Below, in pieces: positions 1-8,608 of a stretch of DNA of 10,999 bases. The stretch's first letter is position 1; every line of letters begins with the position of its first letter. A program made the translations under genes and the position numbers. Under the pieces are notes generated by a model. That model was given only the letters and a program-made list of their open reading frames with translations, was not told the origin of the DNA and did not search any database. The stretch is from Candidatus Desantisbacteria bacterium CG1_02_49_89 (lineage in GTDB: Bacteria; Desantisbacteria; UBA1551), in assembly GCA_001871075.1 (NCBI GenBank), contig MNUP01000036.1, positions 1 through 10,999 of the forward strand, written 5' to 3'.

Positions 1-1955
1 GCTTCGCCCGGAAAGATCGTGTTGATAAGCCATCTTAATCCCTTAACGTTTTCAATACCCGGTTGAATACCCCACGCCTGCCAGTTCGCATCGCTGTCCA
101 TGGCATATGCCCAGGAATCAGAACCTGACGCGGTTTCCATTGAAATGAATTCCAGGGCTGAGAAATACAGGGTATCGAAAACAACCGTGTCGGTGATCAC
201 AACTCCGGACGCGCTCTCTGTGCCAGTGTTCAGGATCGTGATCCTGCACTCAATGATATCCCCGGGATTCACCGCTACCAGTCTGCCTGAAATATTCGTG
301 CCGAGATTTTTCATTTCTTTTGTTACTTCAAGTACCGGCATGATCACATAAAATTCAAAACTCGCTAACAGATCAAGCTCCGGCTGGTAAACCGTGATCA
401 GCGGTATCCCTCCCTGTTTATCCCTGTAATAGAACGCCAGCTGCCCGGAGGTGAATGTGACAGTAGCCACATCGTTCCACGGAGTGTCGCTTATTGAGAA
501 CCTGCCGGTGGGGAAACTGGAGGTCAGAGAAACCACCTCATTGAAATTCACGGCTGTTTCACTGCTAAGCCCCTGCGCGATCACTTTTATCTTCGGGGAT
601 ATGCCGGCGTTTGAAACCCAGAAAATGTCAGTGGCAAACACGAGCTGCGCCGCAGTCACTGTTTCCTGCTGCGAGCCTGTTTCAAGGTCAGCCGAAGGTA
701 TCGACACCTTTATCACCGGGTTGTTCATAGCGTTGTCCCTGTAAAAGAAACCCGCGCTGCCGCCTGAAAGCTGGACTGAATTCACAGGCACCCAGGGAGT
801 ATAGTTTGCGGAGAACGAACCTGAATCAGAAGTCGTTGAAAGATCTATTGCTGTATCAGGATACGTGGGGTCAGCCCCGCCCAAAGCCCCGCCTGCTGAA
901 ACGGTTATCTGCAACGAGATCGTTCCCACCTTCATCTTGACACCCGGGGTCAGAAACACCAGGTTTATGGCTGAGAAGCAGGGGCTTATCCTGGATTCAT
1001 ACAGTGCCTTAAGCTCTTCCTTATTAAGAGCGCGGGTGTAAACACCTGCCTCATCAATATAACCCGTGAAATAGGTTGAGTAGTCGTCAGGCGGGACCTG
1101 CCTTCCCCCTATGATAAGCGGTTCGTTGTTGGCTGAGATCGGGGCAGTGCCGGGCCTTGACGCTGCTTCAACATTGTTCACGTATATCTTCTTGTTCTTC
1201 CCGTCGAAAGTGGCAGCGACAAAAGACCACTGGTTGAGGGGCACGCTGCCCCCCATCGCGTAGTTCACCCACCCGTCCTGCGAGCTTATCAGGAACCTTA
1301 CAACTCCGCCTGAATTAATGTCCATTTTGTAGGTGTTTTCCTTTGCCATGACGGTGCGCTCGTTAGGCCCGTACGCGGTGGGATAAACCCACGCGTAAAG
1401 CGAAAGCTCCCCTGCCGCGTCCAGGCTGGGAGCGTCCGCAACTATCACATACTGGTTATTTGAGCCGTTGAACTGCAGGCAGGAATTTGTTTTTCCTGCC
1501 GCCTGCCATACAGGCAGGCTCGCGGAAAACTGCGCGTTGTTCCCGTTGCCTGAAATGTCCCGCGCGATCGCGCCAAGGTTTTCATCCATGCACCAGATGC
1601 CGGCTGCCCCTGATCTCTGTATGCCTCTTAAAACAGGCATGCCTCCGCAGAATACGGCAACCGTATCAAGGCCGGCGTATCCGGAACTTATAAGCCAGGT
1701 GCATTGCCCGTTCTCGTCAGTCGTTTGTGCGGACCCGGGAAGAATCACATCAGAGTTCGCCCTTGCAGAAGCAAGGGTGACTTCCGCTCCCTGGACAGGA
1801 TAGCCGAACGTGTCGTTTATCGTTATGGTCACTGTGCACGCGTTATTCCCATCCGCCCGTATCCTAGAAGAACCCAGCGCGTATAAGGAATTCGCCAGGA
1901 CTATTGATGGCGCGTAGATAGTGCCGGCGATTGTGTCAGCTGAAAGCTGAAAGTG
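1..1955 (-). CDS. Giant secreted Big_1/LamG/DUF11 protein, downstream out-of-frame part (partial, runs off window)
   Basis: This frame is open for 651 codons from just after a TAA at 1956-1958 to the window edge. It has no start codon with a ribosome site, so it is the continuation of the giant gene upstream, not a separate gene. Domains, numbered from the first open codon: Big_1 (about 18-105, with the NDTFGYPV and LASARANSD motifs seen in the upstream modules), LamG (about 118-325, FNGSNNQYV to YIDEAGVYTRAL), two FYYKD-type beta-sandwich repeats (about 330-433 and 435-538), then a DUF11-like repeat (541 to the edge; LEVTKEMKN, NPGDIIECRITILNTG). DUF11 repeats are common near the C-terminus of bacterial surface proteins. 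It joins module 6 of the 1936-8388 frame if two 7-bp units are added, or one removed, at 1940-1953. Whether it is translated depends on that frame break. The domain calls are by eye. Confidence 0.8.
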
Positions 1956-4900
1956 TTACATTGCCAACAGAAGAATCTTTGTAATAGAAGGATCCGGCGC
2001 CGGCTGAAAGTGTGATATACGTTTCGTTCGTTGCACTCCACTGCAGCCTATCCGCGGAGAAACGGCCGTCCGCAGAACTGGAAGACAGGCCGCAGGTCCC
2101 GCCGAAATTCTCGTCCTTCATCCCGTAGGAATTGCGCGCTTCTATGTTTATGCCAGCGGATATCGCATTCGCCGGTATGCTGAATGAGGAAGGAAAAACG
2201 ATCTCAACCTTTGTCGCTGCGGGCAGGAACATAACCGGGCAATTGCCAAGGAAGCTCGCAATCACCTCTGAATCCGTAAGCGCTGCCTGATAAACCTTCA
2301 CCTCATCTATCAGCCCCTGGAAAGCAGATCCCGGGCCGAACCAGGAAGCGTCGTTGCCGAAGGAAAGCGACTCGGAATTTGTTATGTTGCCAAGCCCCTC
2401 GTTTGACGAACCCTGGGAAACTCCGTCAAGGAAGAACCTTATCTGCCCGGCGGACACGTCCCTTATTCCGGCAAGGTGATGCCACGCGCCGTTGTTAATG
2501 GTATTGCCTGAAGTTATGCCCACAACCCCTGAACTGCTGTTGTAAACCTGGAACATCGCTTTTCCGATAGTTCCGGTATCAAACCCGCCCATCACAAATC
2601 CCCAGAATATACGGGGTGCTCCGGTGGTGTCTTTTCGCGCTATGACCTTGTCACCTTCAAGCGGCACAGGCGCCTGCGAAGTTTTTACCCACGCTTCAAC
2701 CGTAAGGCTTCCTGTGTCCGGGTTAAGGCTGTCCGCGTTCGGCACAGCCACGATGTCGTTTGTCCCGTCATATTGTAAACAGTTATTAAACCTGCCGAAA
2801 GCCCAGGAAGGCCCGTTCAGGAGCTTGCCGTTGTTGGATCTTCCTGACTGGTCCTTTGCCGTAAGGCCTGAGCCGTCCTCGAATTTCCACAGGCCTGAAA
2901 TACCCTTTCTCACTCCTCTGCTTATAGTCCTGCCCTGAGCCTGGGCTGTCAGGATAGTTACGCCGTCATAAACGGATCTCAGGGTCCATGTCGCCTGCCC
3001 ATTAGAATCAGTTAGTTGGTTTGTTGGTTGGATAGTATCAGAATTACCTCTTGAGGAACTAATCGTGACCAAGACCCCGTCTATCGGGGAGCCGAACGTG
3101 TCATTGACATTCACAGTGACAGTGCAGGCTGCAAGTCCGTCCGCGCTTATCCTGAACGCGCTGTAAGCAATGAAACAGTTCGTTTCAAGCACAGACGGTT
3201 CCAGAATTGATTCGCTTTGCGAATCAGCTGAAAGCCCAATGCGGGATGCTGAAAGTATAGGAGCGCCGGCAACAGAATCTTTGTAATAGAACATCCCTGA
3301 GCCCGCGCTCAGCCATATAGAAGTGTTATTCGCTGTGTTCCACTGCAGCCCGTCAGTAGAGAACCTGCCTGTTAGGGAACTTGAAGCCAGGGCAACAGTT
3401 TCGTTGAAAACCGGGTATTTATTCCCTGTGGTATCCCTGATCTCCAGGATTATTTCAGGGGACGGGTTGTTACGCGCTACGCTGAAAGGCGCGGACGTTA
3501 TCTTAACCCTTTCAGGGACGCCGGTGAAAATGACATTCGCGATCGACCTGTAAGAAGCCCTTATTTCCTCAGGGCTCAGCGCCCTGGTGTAGATCCTCAG
3601 CTCATCGATCAAACCCCTGAACAGCGAGGTATCAATCTGTTTTCCGATTAACACGGGATTCATGCTTGTCAGCAGAGTCCCGGAATGCGAAAACTCCGCG
3701 TCCTGTTCACCGTTCACGTAGATGAAGAATTTCTGCCCGTCATACGTGAACGCCACGTGATACCACTGGCCTGCTGAAAGCGCCTGGTTCCCGTCGTCAA
3801 CTCCGCTCACCCCGCCGTAAACCTGGGAAACGCAGAGCCTGTGGTTGGACTGCCTTACGAAGAACCGCATCACGTTGAAATCCGTTTTGCTGATTATTTC
3901 GTTGTGCCAGTCAGCTGTGTCAGCAAAAGCGTCCATATAGATCCACGCCTCAACTGTTATGTTCCCCGTTATTCGCAGATCCGGGCTGTCCGGGACGGTT
4001 GCATAATCGTTAGCCCCGTCAAATTTCAGGCCTGTGCCGAACTTTCCCTGCGAATGGACCGCGCCGCTCAAAGAGCCGTTATGCATATTGCCGGAGATAT
4101 CCGTGAAAGCCGTTCCAAGCTCGTCAAAACCCCATATCGCGGCAGCGTCTGATCTCTGCACAGCCCTTGTAATGGTACCTTCGGCTGAACAGGAAGCTGT
4201 AATTGTTTCCTGCCCCGGATAATTTGATTTCAGCGTGAAGGTTGCCTGGCCGTTAGAATCGGTTGGTTGGTTTGTTGGTTGGATAGTTGTAGAGTTACTT
4301 CTTGAAGCAGAAAGCGTGACTGTTTCTCCAGGGATCGGGATACCGCTGTCGCTGAGCACGCATACAACCACCGTGCATGCGGAAGCTCCGTCTCCCGGAA
4401 CAAGATAAGAGTTAATAAGCATAAAAGAAGCGGTGTTACTCGGGGATGGCGGCGGTATTATGTTCTCAGTTTGTGTATCTGCTATGAGCGATATGCGATA
4501 AGCTGTTATTACAGGCATGCCTGTGTCCGCGTCCATATAATAGAAAACCCCTGTGCCTGAGCTGAATAAAATAAAGGTGTTGTTTGACGTGCTCCAGTTT
4601 ATGCCGTCCGGAGAGAACCTGCCGTTTGCGGCTGAGCTTAACAGGTCGCAGGTCTCGCTGAAATCCTCGACCCTTTCGCCTGCAGGGTCCTGCGCCTCAA
4701 GCATTGCTGGCGTGGACGCGGTCCCTGCAACAGCGGTAAACGGGGAAGAAATGAATTTCAGGCCTGCGGCGCCCGGAACAAAGGTAACAACGCATTTTCC
4801 GAGGAAGCTTGCAATGACCTCTGTCTCTGCCAAAGCGGACTTATACAGCCTGACCTCGTCGATCAGGCCCTGGAAAGAAGAAGCCGGGCCGAAAAAGGAC

Positions 4901-7900
4901 GCGTCGTTGCCGAAACAAAGTGGTTCAGCGCCTGTCAGGTCACCGAAAGCCTCATCCCCGGTGTTTTGGAAGATCCCGTCAACGTACAATTTTATCTTTC
5001 CGGCGGCTATATCCCTTATGCCTGTTAAAAGGTGCCATTGCCCGTCGTTTATGGTCCCGGTTGAAAGCACCTGGTTATTGCCTATGCCGCTTTTATAAAC
5101 CTGGAAATTCGCCCTGCCCAGCGTCGAAGTATCGTACCCTATCATGCCAAGGCCCCAGAAAACGCGCGGGTCCCCTGTCGTGTCCTTGCGCGCGATGATC
5201 TTGTCCCCCTCAAGCGGAGCCGGCGCCTGGGTGGTTTTCACCCACGCTTCAACAGTAATGCTGCCTGTACCAGGGTTAATGCTTTCAGCATCCGGAACAG
5301 CCGCGTAATCGTTTGTTTCATAATCAAGGCAGGAATTCAGCCTGCCCGGCGCCCAGGCCGGATCGTTGACAAGCGAAGCGTTATTTGACCTGCCCGACAT
5401 ATCCATTGCCCGCAAGCCGGCGCCTTCTTCAAACTTCCAGAACCCCGAGATATCTTTTCTCACGCCCTGCTCTATGAGTTTCCCGCCTTCGGCAATCACT
5501 GAAAGCGTGTCATCTCCGGTATAGATCGAGCCGAAGGTCCAGGTCGCCTGCCCGTTTACGTCAGTCGTCTGCGCGGGCCCTGGGCTTATAACATCAGAAT
5601 CCGCCCTTGCGGAAGCAAGGGTAACTTCTATCCCCCCTACGGGATAGCCGAAGGTATCGTTGGTAACAACTATCACGCTGCATTTATTGGTAGCGCTTGC
5701 GCCTATCCTGTAAGAACCATACATTATGAAAGAGTTGGTTTCAACGACTGCGGGCTCAAGTATTGATTCGCTCTGCGAATCAGCTGATAGCTGATAGCTC
5801 ATAGCTGAAAGTTCAGGATTGCCCGCTAAAGAATCTTTGTAAAAGAACGTGGCTGTGCCTGAGGAAAGAGTGATCGAGCTGTCGCTTGAAGCGCTCCACT
5901 GCAGCCGGTCTATCGAGAACCTGCCGTTCTCTGAATCTGAAGACAGGCTGACAGTATTATTATAATCCGTATCAATGTTCCCAACCTCATCCCCTGCCTG
6001 CACTATCACGTCAGGCGAAGGATTGTTTTTTGTGACCGAGAAGGCATCACTTATGATCCTTAGCCTGCTCGCAGTGAAACGTATGTTTGAACCTCCGGTA
6101 AGGCGCACGTCATCAAACCAGGCTGTTGAACCTGCCTGCGTGGGCTGGTAAACAGAACACCCGATACGGAACTTCACGCACCCGCCTTCAACTGAAGGGC
6201 TTAAAGAGTATTCCTGCCATGCCTGGTTGCTGGTTGTCACAAAACTTGTCCATTCCTGGGACATTATATTGCCGTTCAGGTCCAGGTGGTGGATGAAGAA
6301 CGCTGCCTGCGCCCCGGTTGCAAGGGTGCCTGTTTTCAGCCAACCGCTCAAAAAGTAGACTGCGCCCGGCTCAACTTCCACGACCTGCTCCCAGTTCGTC
6401 CAGGTCTCGGTAAGCTGGGCGTTTTCGACCTTCGCGCTCATCCTGCCTGAACGGAAAACAGCGTTGTCCCATTTGTAGTTTGAATCCGGCACAGACCTGG
6501 TCCACGCGTCAGGCCATACAGAACCGTCTTCAAAAGAATTATTCAGAAGAAGGCTTCCTGACACAGTGCATCCGTCCGCCGTGGCGGAAAGCAGGTCAGG
6601 CCCGCAGTAGATCGAAGATACCGCAAAAGTGCATTGCCCATTAAGATCAGTCGTCTGCGCGAACCCGGGACTTATGACATCAGAGTTCGCCCTTGCTGAA
6701 GCAAGGGTGACTGATATCCCCGCTACCGGATAACCGAACGTATCTTTTATGGATACGACTGCAGTTATAGAATCAGAGCCGGTTGCCCTGGCCCGCTTCG
6801 CGTCAAACGCAAGGCTTGAAGTGAAGGCATTAGGGCCGGGGACGAGGATCTCATTAACCTGGGTGTCTTCAAAGAACCCTTCACCTGAAGCTGTAAGCAG
6901 GAAAAAGCCCGCGTTCGCGTCAATATAATAAACAACCGCCGCGCCTTCATAGAAATACACGGACGTGGTATCCGCCCAGGAAGTTGAAGAAACCGAGAAT
7001 CTGCCTCCAGGCGAGGAGGAACCGAGGACTATGGTATCAAAACACGAAGCTATCCTGCTGCCGTTCCTGTCCTGCGCTTCAAGCAGGATGGCAGGCGACG
7101 GGTTGTTCTGCGTCATTGAGAATTCAGGGGATGTAAAAACTATTTTTTTAACAGCTATAAACTCGATCCTGCATTCCTTATTATAAAGCGCTGTAATTTC
7201 ATCGGCAGACAACGCCCTTCCGTAGATCCTGACTTCATCCACTATGCCGTCTAAAGCCCCGCCTTCAACGTCCGGCGGGTAATTATTGCTTGCGCGCAAC
7301 ATTATACTGCCGTCATCCCCAAGCGGGTTGATAGGAGAAGATGCCTGCACTTCACTTCCATTTAAGTACGTTTTGAAATCGCCATTCTGAACATAGACGC
7401 TGACAAGGTGATTCCAGGAATCCAGGGGAAGCGGAGTGATGCCAGCGTCAGCGAACAGTAGGTAATTAACTCTTCCCTCCACTTCTGCCGCAGCTGTCCC
7501 GTCAGACCACAGCGTGAACATCCATGGACCGGGAAATTTACCTAGTATCTGCGCGCAGTTCGAAGGGTAGTTGAACACCTTGACCCAGGCTTCAACCGTG
7601 ATGGTCGTGTTCAGTATCGTTGAAGAATCGCACTGCATGTAAGAGCTGACCCCGTCATACCTTATAGCTGAGCCTGAAAGCCCGTCTGTGACCCACAAGC
7701 CCCCTGAATTGGTCCCGGTATAACCCCTTCCGGAATAATCCTCAAGACTGCTGTCAAAATGCCATATGCCTTCTGCGCTGTCAAGGTTTACGCCCATTGT
7801 GATGACCTGGCCTTCGCACAGCGCCGTGATCGTATCAATGCCCGCGTTTTCCGAAACAATGCTTCCCGCGCACAGGCCTTCCGCGTCAGTGAGCGAAACC

Positions 7901-8388
7901 GGCTGGAAAATAGTATCAGCAGGCTCTCCCCTTCCGGTCATGATAGTCACCTGCATTCCCGCGACCGGGAACCCGAAAGTATCATTCACGGTTATCATGA
8001 CCGTGCACGCCGAAGCTCCGTCAGCGCTCATCCTTGCCTGGTTTATCGTGATGTATGAACCAGGCCCGCTTGGCACTGAAAACTGGATAGTTTCCGCCTG
8101 AGTTGCGGGCGTAAGCCCGTCCCGCGAAACAGTGATCGAGACACCTTCGGATATACAGGAACTGCCGTCCTTGTAATAAAAGACCGCCCTTCCCTGCGCA
8201 AGCGTAATAGCATCGGTATCCTGCCAAATTATCCTGTCCGCGCTGAACCTGCCGGCAGGCGAACCGGTTGACAGATTAACAGTCTCATTGAACGACGTGT
8301 CTATGATATTCCCCGCGTCCTGCGCCTCCACGACAACTGACTGAGAAGGATGGGTTTCGGTTGAAGTGAACGGGTTTGTGACGATCAC
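1936..8388 (-). CDS. Giant modular extracellular protein with FYYKD, Big_1, LamG and CBM4/9 modules
   Basis: A 2150-codon frame encodes a presumed exported glycan-binding or adhesive protein. Five full modules plus part of a sixth are visible. Each has a beta-sandwich repeat (FNETV..LSS..GRFS....FYYKD), a Big_1 invasin-type Ig domain (SADG.SACTV.....DTFG.PV.G..VT.....SD.I.P) and a third domain. The third domain is LamG in modules 1, 3, 4 and 5 (about residues 207-405, 980-1200, 1417-1615, 1830-2050) and a CBM4/9-like domain in module 2 (613-765, NNSFEDG to AWFDDVRL). LamG 3 and 5 form one subtype (EGDK.IARKD, FGNDAS); LamG 1 and 4 are the ordinary type. No catalytic domain was seen. The GTG at 8388 is only the first in-frame start: it has no ribosome site and would skip the signal peptide, so the real start is probably ATG 8494 in another frame. 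The frame ends in TGA at 1936-1938 inside module 6, earlier than homology predicts. It lies 114 bp after the LacI-LamG regulator on the same strand. Confidence 0.9.
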   Translation of the reverse strand: MIVTNPFTSTETHPSQSVVVEAQDAGNIIDTSFNETVNLSTGSPAGRFSADRIIWQDTDAITLAQGRAVFYYKDGSSCISEGVSITVSRDGLTPATQAETIQFSVPSGPGSYITINQARMSADGASACTVMITVNDTFGFPVAGMQVTIMTGRGEPADTIFQPVSLTDAEGLCAGSIVSENAGIDTITALCEGQVITMGVNLDSAEGIWHFDSSLEDYSGRGYTGTNSGGLWVTDGLSGSAIRYDGVSSYMQCDSSTILNTTITVEAWVKVFNYPSNCAQILGKFPGPWMFTLWSDGTAAAEVEGRVNYLLFADAGITPLPLDSWNHLVSVYVQNGDFKTYLNGSEVQASSPINPLGDDGSIMLRASNNYPPDVEGGALDGIVDEVRIYGRALSADEITALYNKECRIEFIAVKKIVFTSPEFSMTQNNPSPAILLEAQDRNGSRIASCFDTIVLGSSSPGGRFSVSSTSWADTTSVYFYEGAAVVYYIDANAGFFLLTASGEGFFEDTQVNEILVPGPNAFTSSLAFDAKRARATGSDSITAVVSIKDTFGYPVAGISVTLASARANSDVISPGFAQTTDLNGQCTFAVSSIYCGPDLLSATADGCTVSGSLLLNNSFEDGSVWPDAWTRSVPDSNYKWDNAVFRSGRMSAKVENAQLTETWTNWEQVVEVEPGAVYFLSGWLKTGTLATGAQAAFFIHHLDLNGNIMSQEWTSFVTTSNQAWQEYSLSPSVEGGCVKFRIGCSVYQPTQAGSTAWFDDVRLTGGSNIRFTASRLRIISDAFSVTKNNPSPDVIVQAGDEVGNIDTDYNNTVSLSSDSENGRFSIDRLQWSASSDSSITLSSGTATFFYKDSLAGNPELSAMSYQLSADSQSESILEPAVVETNSFIMYGSYRIGASATNKCSVIVVTNDTFGYPVGGIEVTLASARADSDVISPGPAQTTDVNGQATWTFGSIYTGDDTLSVIAEGGKLIEQGVRKDISGFWKFEEGAGLRAMDMSGRSNNASLVNDPAWAPGRLNSCLDYETNDYAAVPDAESINPGTGSITVEAWVKTTQAPAPLEGDKIIARKDTTGDPRVFWGLGMIGYDTSTLGRANFQVYKSGIGNNQVLSTGTINDGQWHLLTGIRDIAAGKIKLYVDGIFQNTGDEAFGDLTGAEPLCFGNDASFFGPASSFQGLIDEVRLYKSALAETEVIASFLGKCVVTFVPGAAGLKFISSPFTAVAGTASTPAMLEAQDPAGERVEDFSETCDLLSSAANGRFSPDGINWSTSNNTFILFSSGTGVFYYMDADTGMPVITAYRISLIADTQTENIIPPPSPSNTASFMLINSYLVPGDGASACTVVVCVLSDSGIPIPGETVTLSASRSNSTTIQPTNQPTDSNGQATFTLKSNYPGQETITASCSAEGTITRAVQRSDAAAIWGFDELGTAFTDISGNMHNGSLSGAVHSQGKFGTGLKFDGANDYATVPDSPDLRITGNITVEAWIYMDAFADTADWHNEIISKTDFNVMRFFVRQSNHRLCVSQVYGGVSGVDDGNQALSAGQWYHVAFTYDGQKFFIYVNGEQDAEFSHSGTLLTSMNPVLIGKQIDTSLFRGLIDELRIYTRALSPEEIRASYRSIANVIFTGVPERVKITSAPFSVARNNPSPEIILEIRDTTGNKYPVFNETVALASSSLTGRFSTDGLQWNTANNTSIWLSAGSGMFYYKDSVAGAPILSASRIGLSADSQSESILEPSVLETNCFIAYSAFRISADGLAACTVTVNVNDTFGSPIDGVLVTISSSRGNSDTIQPTNQLTDSNGQATWTLRSVYDGVTILTAQAQGRTISRGVRKGISGLWKFEDGSGLTAKDQSGRSNNGKLLNGPSWAFGRFNNCLQYDGTNDIVAVPNADSLNPDTGSLTVEAWVKTSQAPVPLEGDKVIARKDTTGAPRIFWGFVMGGFDTGTIGKAMFQVYNSSSGVVGITSGNTINNGAWHHLAGIRDVSAGQIRFFLDGVSQGSSNEGLGNITNSESLSFGNDASWFGPGSAFQGLIDEVKVYQAALTDSEVIASFLGNCPVMFLPAATKVEIVFPSSFSIPANAISAGINIEARNSYGMKDENFGGTCGLSSSSADGRFSADRLQWSATNETYITLSAGAGSFYYKDSSVGNVTLSAFS
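1940..1953 (-). repeat. Heptamer tandem repeat (CTTTCAG)x2 at the frame break
   Basis: Two perfect CTTTCAG units (minus strand) are followed by CTGA, and the TGA that ends the long frame lies just after the array at 1936-1938. At the same place in the protein, module 3 has four heptamers (5784-5811) and module 5 has a 28-bp stretch bounded by the same heptamer (3228-3255). With four units module 6 would read LSAFSFQLSADT, matching LSAMSYQLSADS of module 3 and joining the downstream frame. One unit would also be in frame; two or three are not. Confidence 0.85.
3011..3032 (-). repeat. Tetranucleotide microsatellite in module 5 Big_1
   Basis: Imperfect GTTG/GTTT four-base repeats (plus strand) encode the IQPTNQLTD segment. 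A very similar run is at 4261-4282 in module 4. Four-base units can shift the frame if they slip, but the frame is intact here. Confidence 0.55.
3228..3255 (-). repeat. Diverged heptamer site in module 5 (28 bp)
   Basis: CTTTCAG, fourteen other bases, then CTTTCAG on the minus strand, encoding the LSASRIGLSADS segment. The total length equals four heptamers, so the frame is kept. It serves as an in-frame reference for the shortened array at 1940-1953. Confidence 0.6.
4261..4282 (-). repeat. Tetranucleotide microsatellite in module 4 Big_1
   Basis: GGTT units with one TGTT variant (plus strand), encoding IQPTNQPTD. It is a close match to 3011-3032 and a possible slippage site; the frame is intact here. 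Confidence 0.55.
5784..5811 (-). repeat. Heptamer tandem repeat x4 in module 3
   Basis: Four units on the minus strand: CTTTCAG, CTATGAG, CTATCAG, CTATCAG, encoding LSAMSYQLSAD in frame. Units differ by one or two bases. This is the four-unit counterpart of the array at the frame break in module 6. Confidence 0.8.
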
Positions 8389-8494
8389 AAGCTGGGTGGC
8401 CTGGCCCCATACTACAGTGACCAGTGGCCAGCAAGAGAAAAATAAAAAGATTTATTAGAAAATATTTCGTTTTTTTATTATTATGTCTTTCCAT
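8389..8494 (-). other. Signal-peptide leader of the giant gene, out of frame with its body
   Basis: ATG at 8494 has GGAGGT six bases upstream (8501-8506) and encodes MERHNNKKTKYFLINLFIF, a typical signal peptide with a basic start and hydrophobic core. This frame then runs on without homology and ends at TGA 8285. The frame that carries the giant protein is open from 8451 and reads SCWPLVTVVWGQATQLVIV into the first repeat, which looks like the end of a signal peptide followed by mature protein. Removing one base, for instance in either A5 run (8438-8442 or 8444-8448 on the plus strand), joins the two; cleavage would then fall near VWG-QA. I infer one gene starting at 8494, broken by one base through mutation, slippage or sequencing error. 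The coordinates given run from the start codon to the GTG of the long frame. Confidence 0.7.
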
Positions 8495-8500
8495 GGCTGA

Positions 8501-8506
8501 ACCTCC
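8501..8506 (-). promoter_or_regulatory. Ribosome binding site of the giant gene
   Basis: GGAGGT on the minus strand, six bases before ATG 8494. It decides the start: the GTG at 8388 that opens the long frame has nothing comparable. The same hexamer precedes the regulator's ATG. Confidence 0.8.
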
Positions 8507-8525
8507 GCGAATTTTTTAGAATTCA

Positions 8526-8553
8526 AGTTGACAGTTGCCAGTTGTGAGTTTTC
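8526..8553 (-). repeat. Degenerate heptamer array in the regulator-giant gene spacer
   Basis: On the plus strand AGTTGAC, AGTTGCC, AGTTGTG, AGTTTTC follow each other with a strict 7-base period. It lies between the regulator's stop and the giant gene's ribosome site, in non-coding DNA. The function is unknown. Confidence 0.7.
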
Positions 8554-8571
8554 GGTTTAACTGCTTCTTTT

Positions 8572-8592
8572 GTTTCGGGTTTCGGGTTTTAC
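8572..8592 (-). repeat. Second heptamer array in the spacer
   Basis: GTTTCGG, GTTTCGG, GTTTTAC on the plus strand, again a 7-base period but a different unit from the neighbouring array. With 8526-8553 it fills much of the 114-bp spacer. I see no convincing promoter or terminator in this spacer, so read-through from the regulator is the simplest way to express the giant gene. Confidence 0.65.
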
Positions 8593-8608
8593 TGCTTTAT
8601 CCTTGTCT

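Noticed and set aside
1468-1803. Plus-strand open frame of 111 codons
   Set aside because: Antisense to the well-conserved Big_1/LamG region of module 6, with no support of its own.
4553-5098. Plus-strand open frame of 181 codons
   Set aside because: It lies entirely opposite conserved module 3/4 sequence of the giant protein, has no ribosome site or recognisable domain, and is a codon-bias shadow.
8386-8388. GTG 8388 as real start of the giant gene
   Set aside because: No ribosome site upstream, homology to the repeat begins before it, and a signal peptide with a strong ribosome site lies just upstream in another frame.
8430-8455. Programmed ribosomal frameshift joining signal peptide and body
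   Set aside because: The required shift is +1, no slow or stop codon lies at the junction, and no known +1 slippery motif or stimulatory structure is visible; an indel in an A5 run is simpler.
1-8494. CRISPR array or phage-like repeat region
   Set aside because: The repeats are protein modules of 300-400 residues, with no short uniform repeat-spacer pattern anywhere.
8509-8524. Short inverted repeat GAATT...AATTC before the giant gene
   Set aside because: A 5-bp AT stem in AT-rich DNA is expected by chance, and it lacks the CG centre of LacI-type operators.
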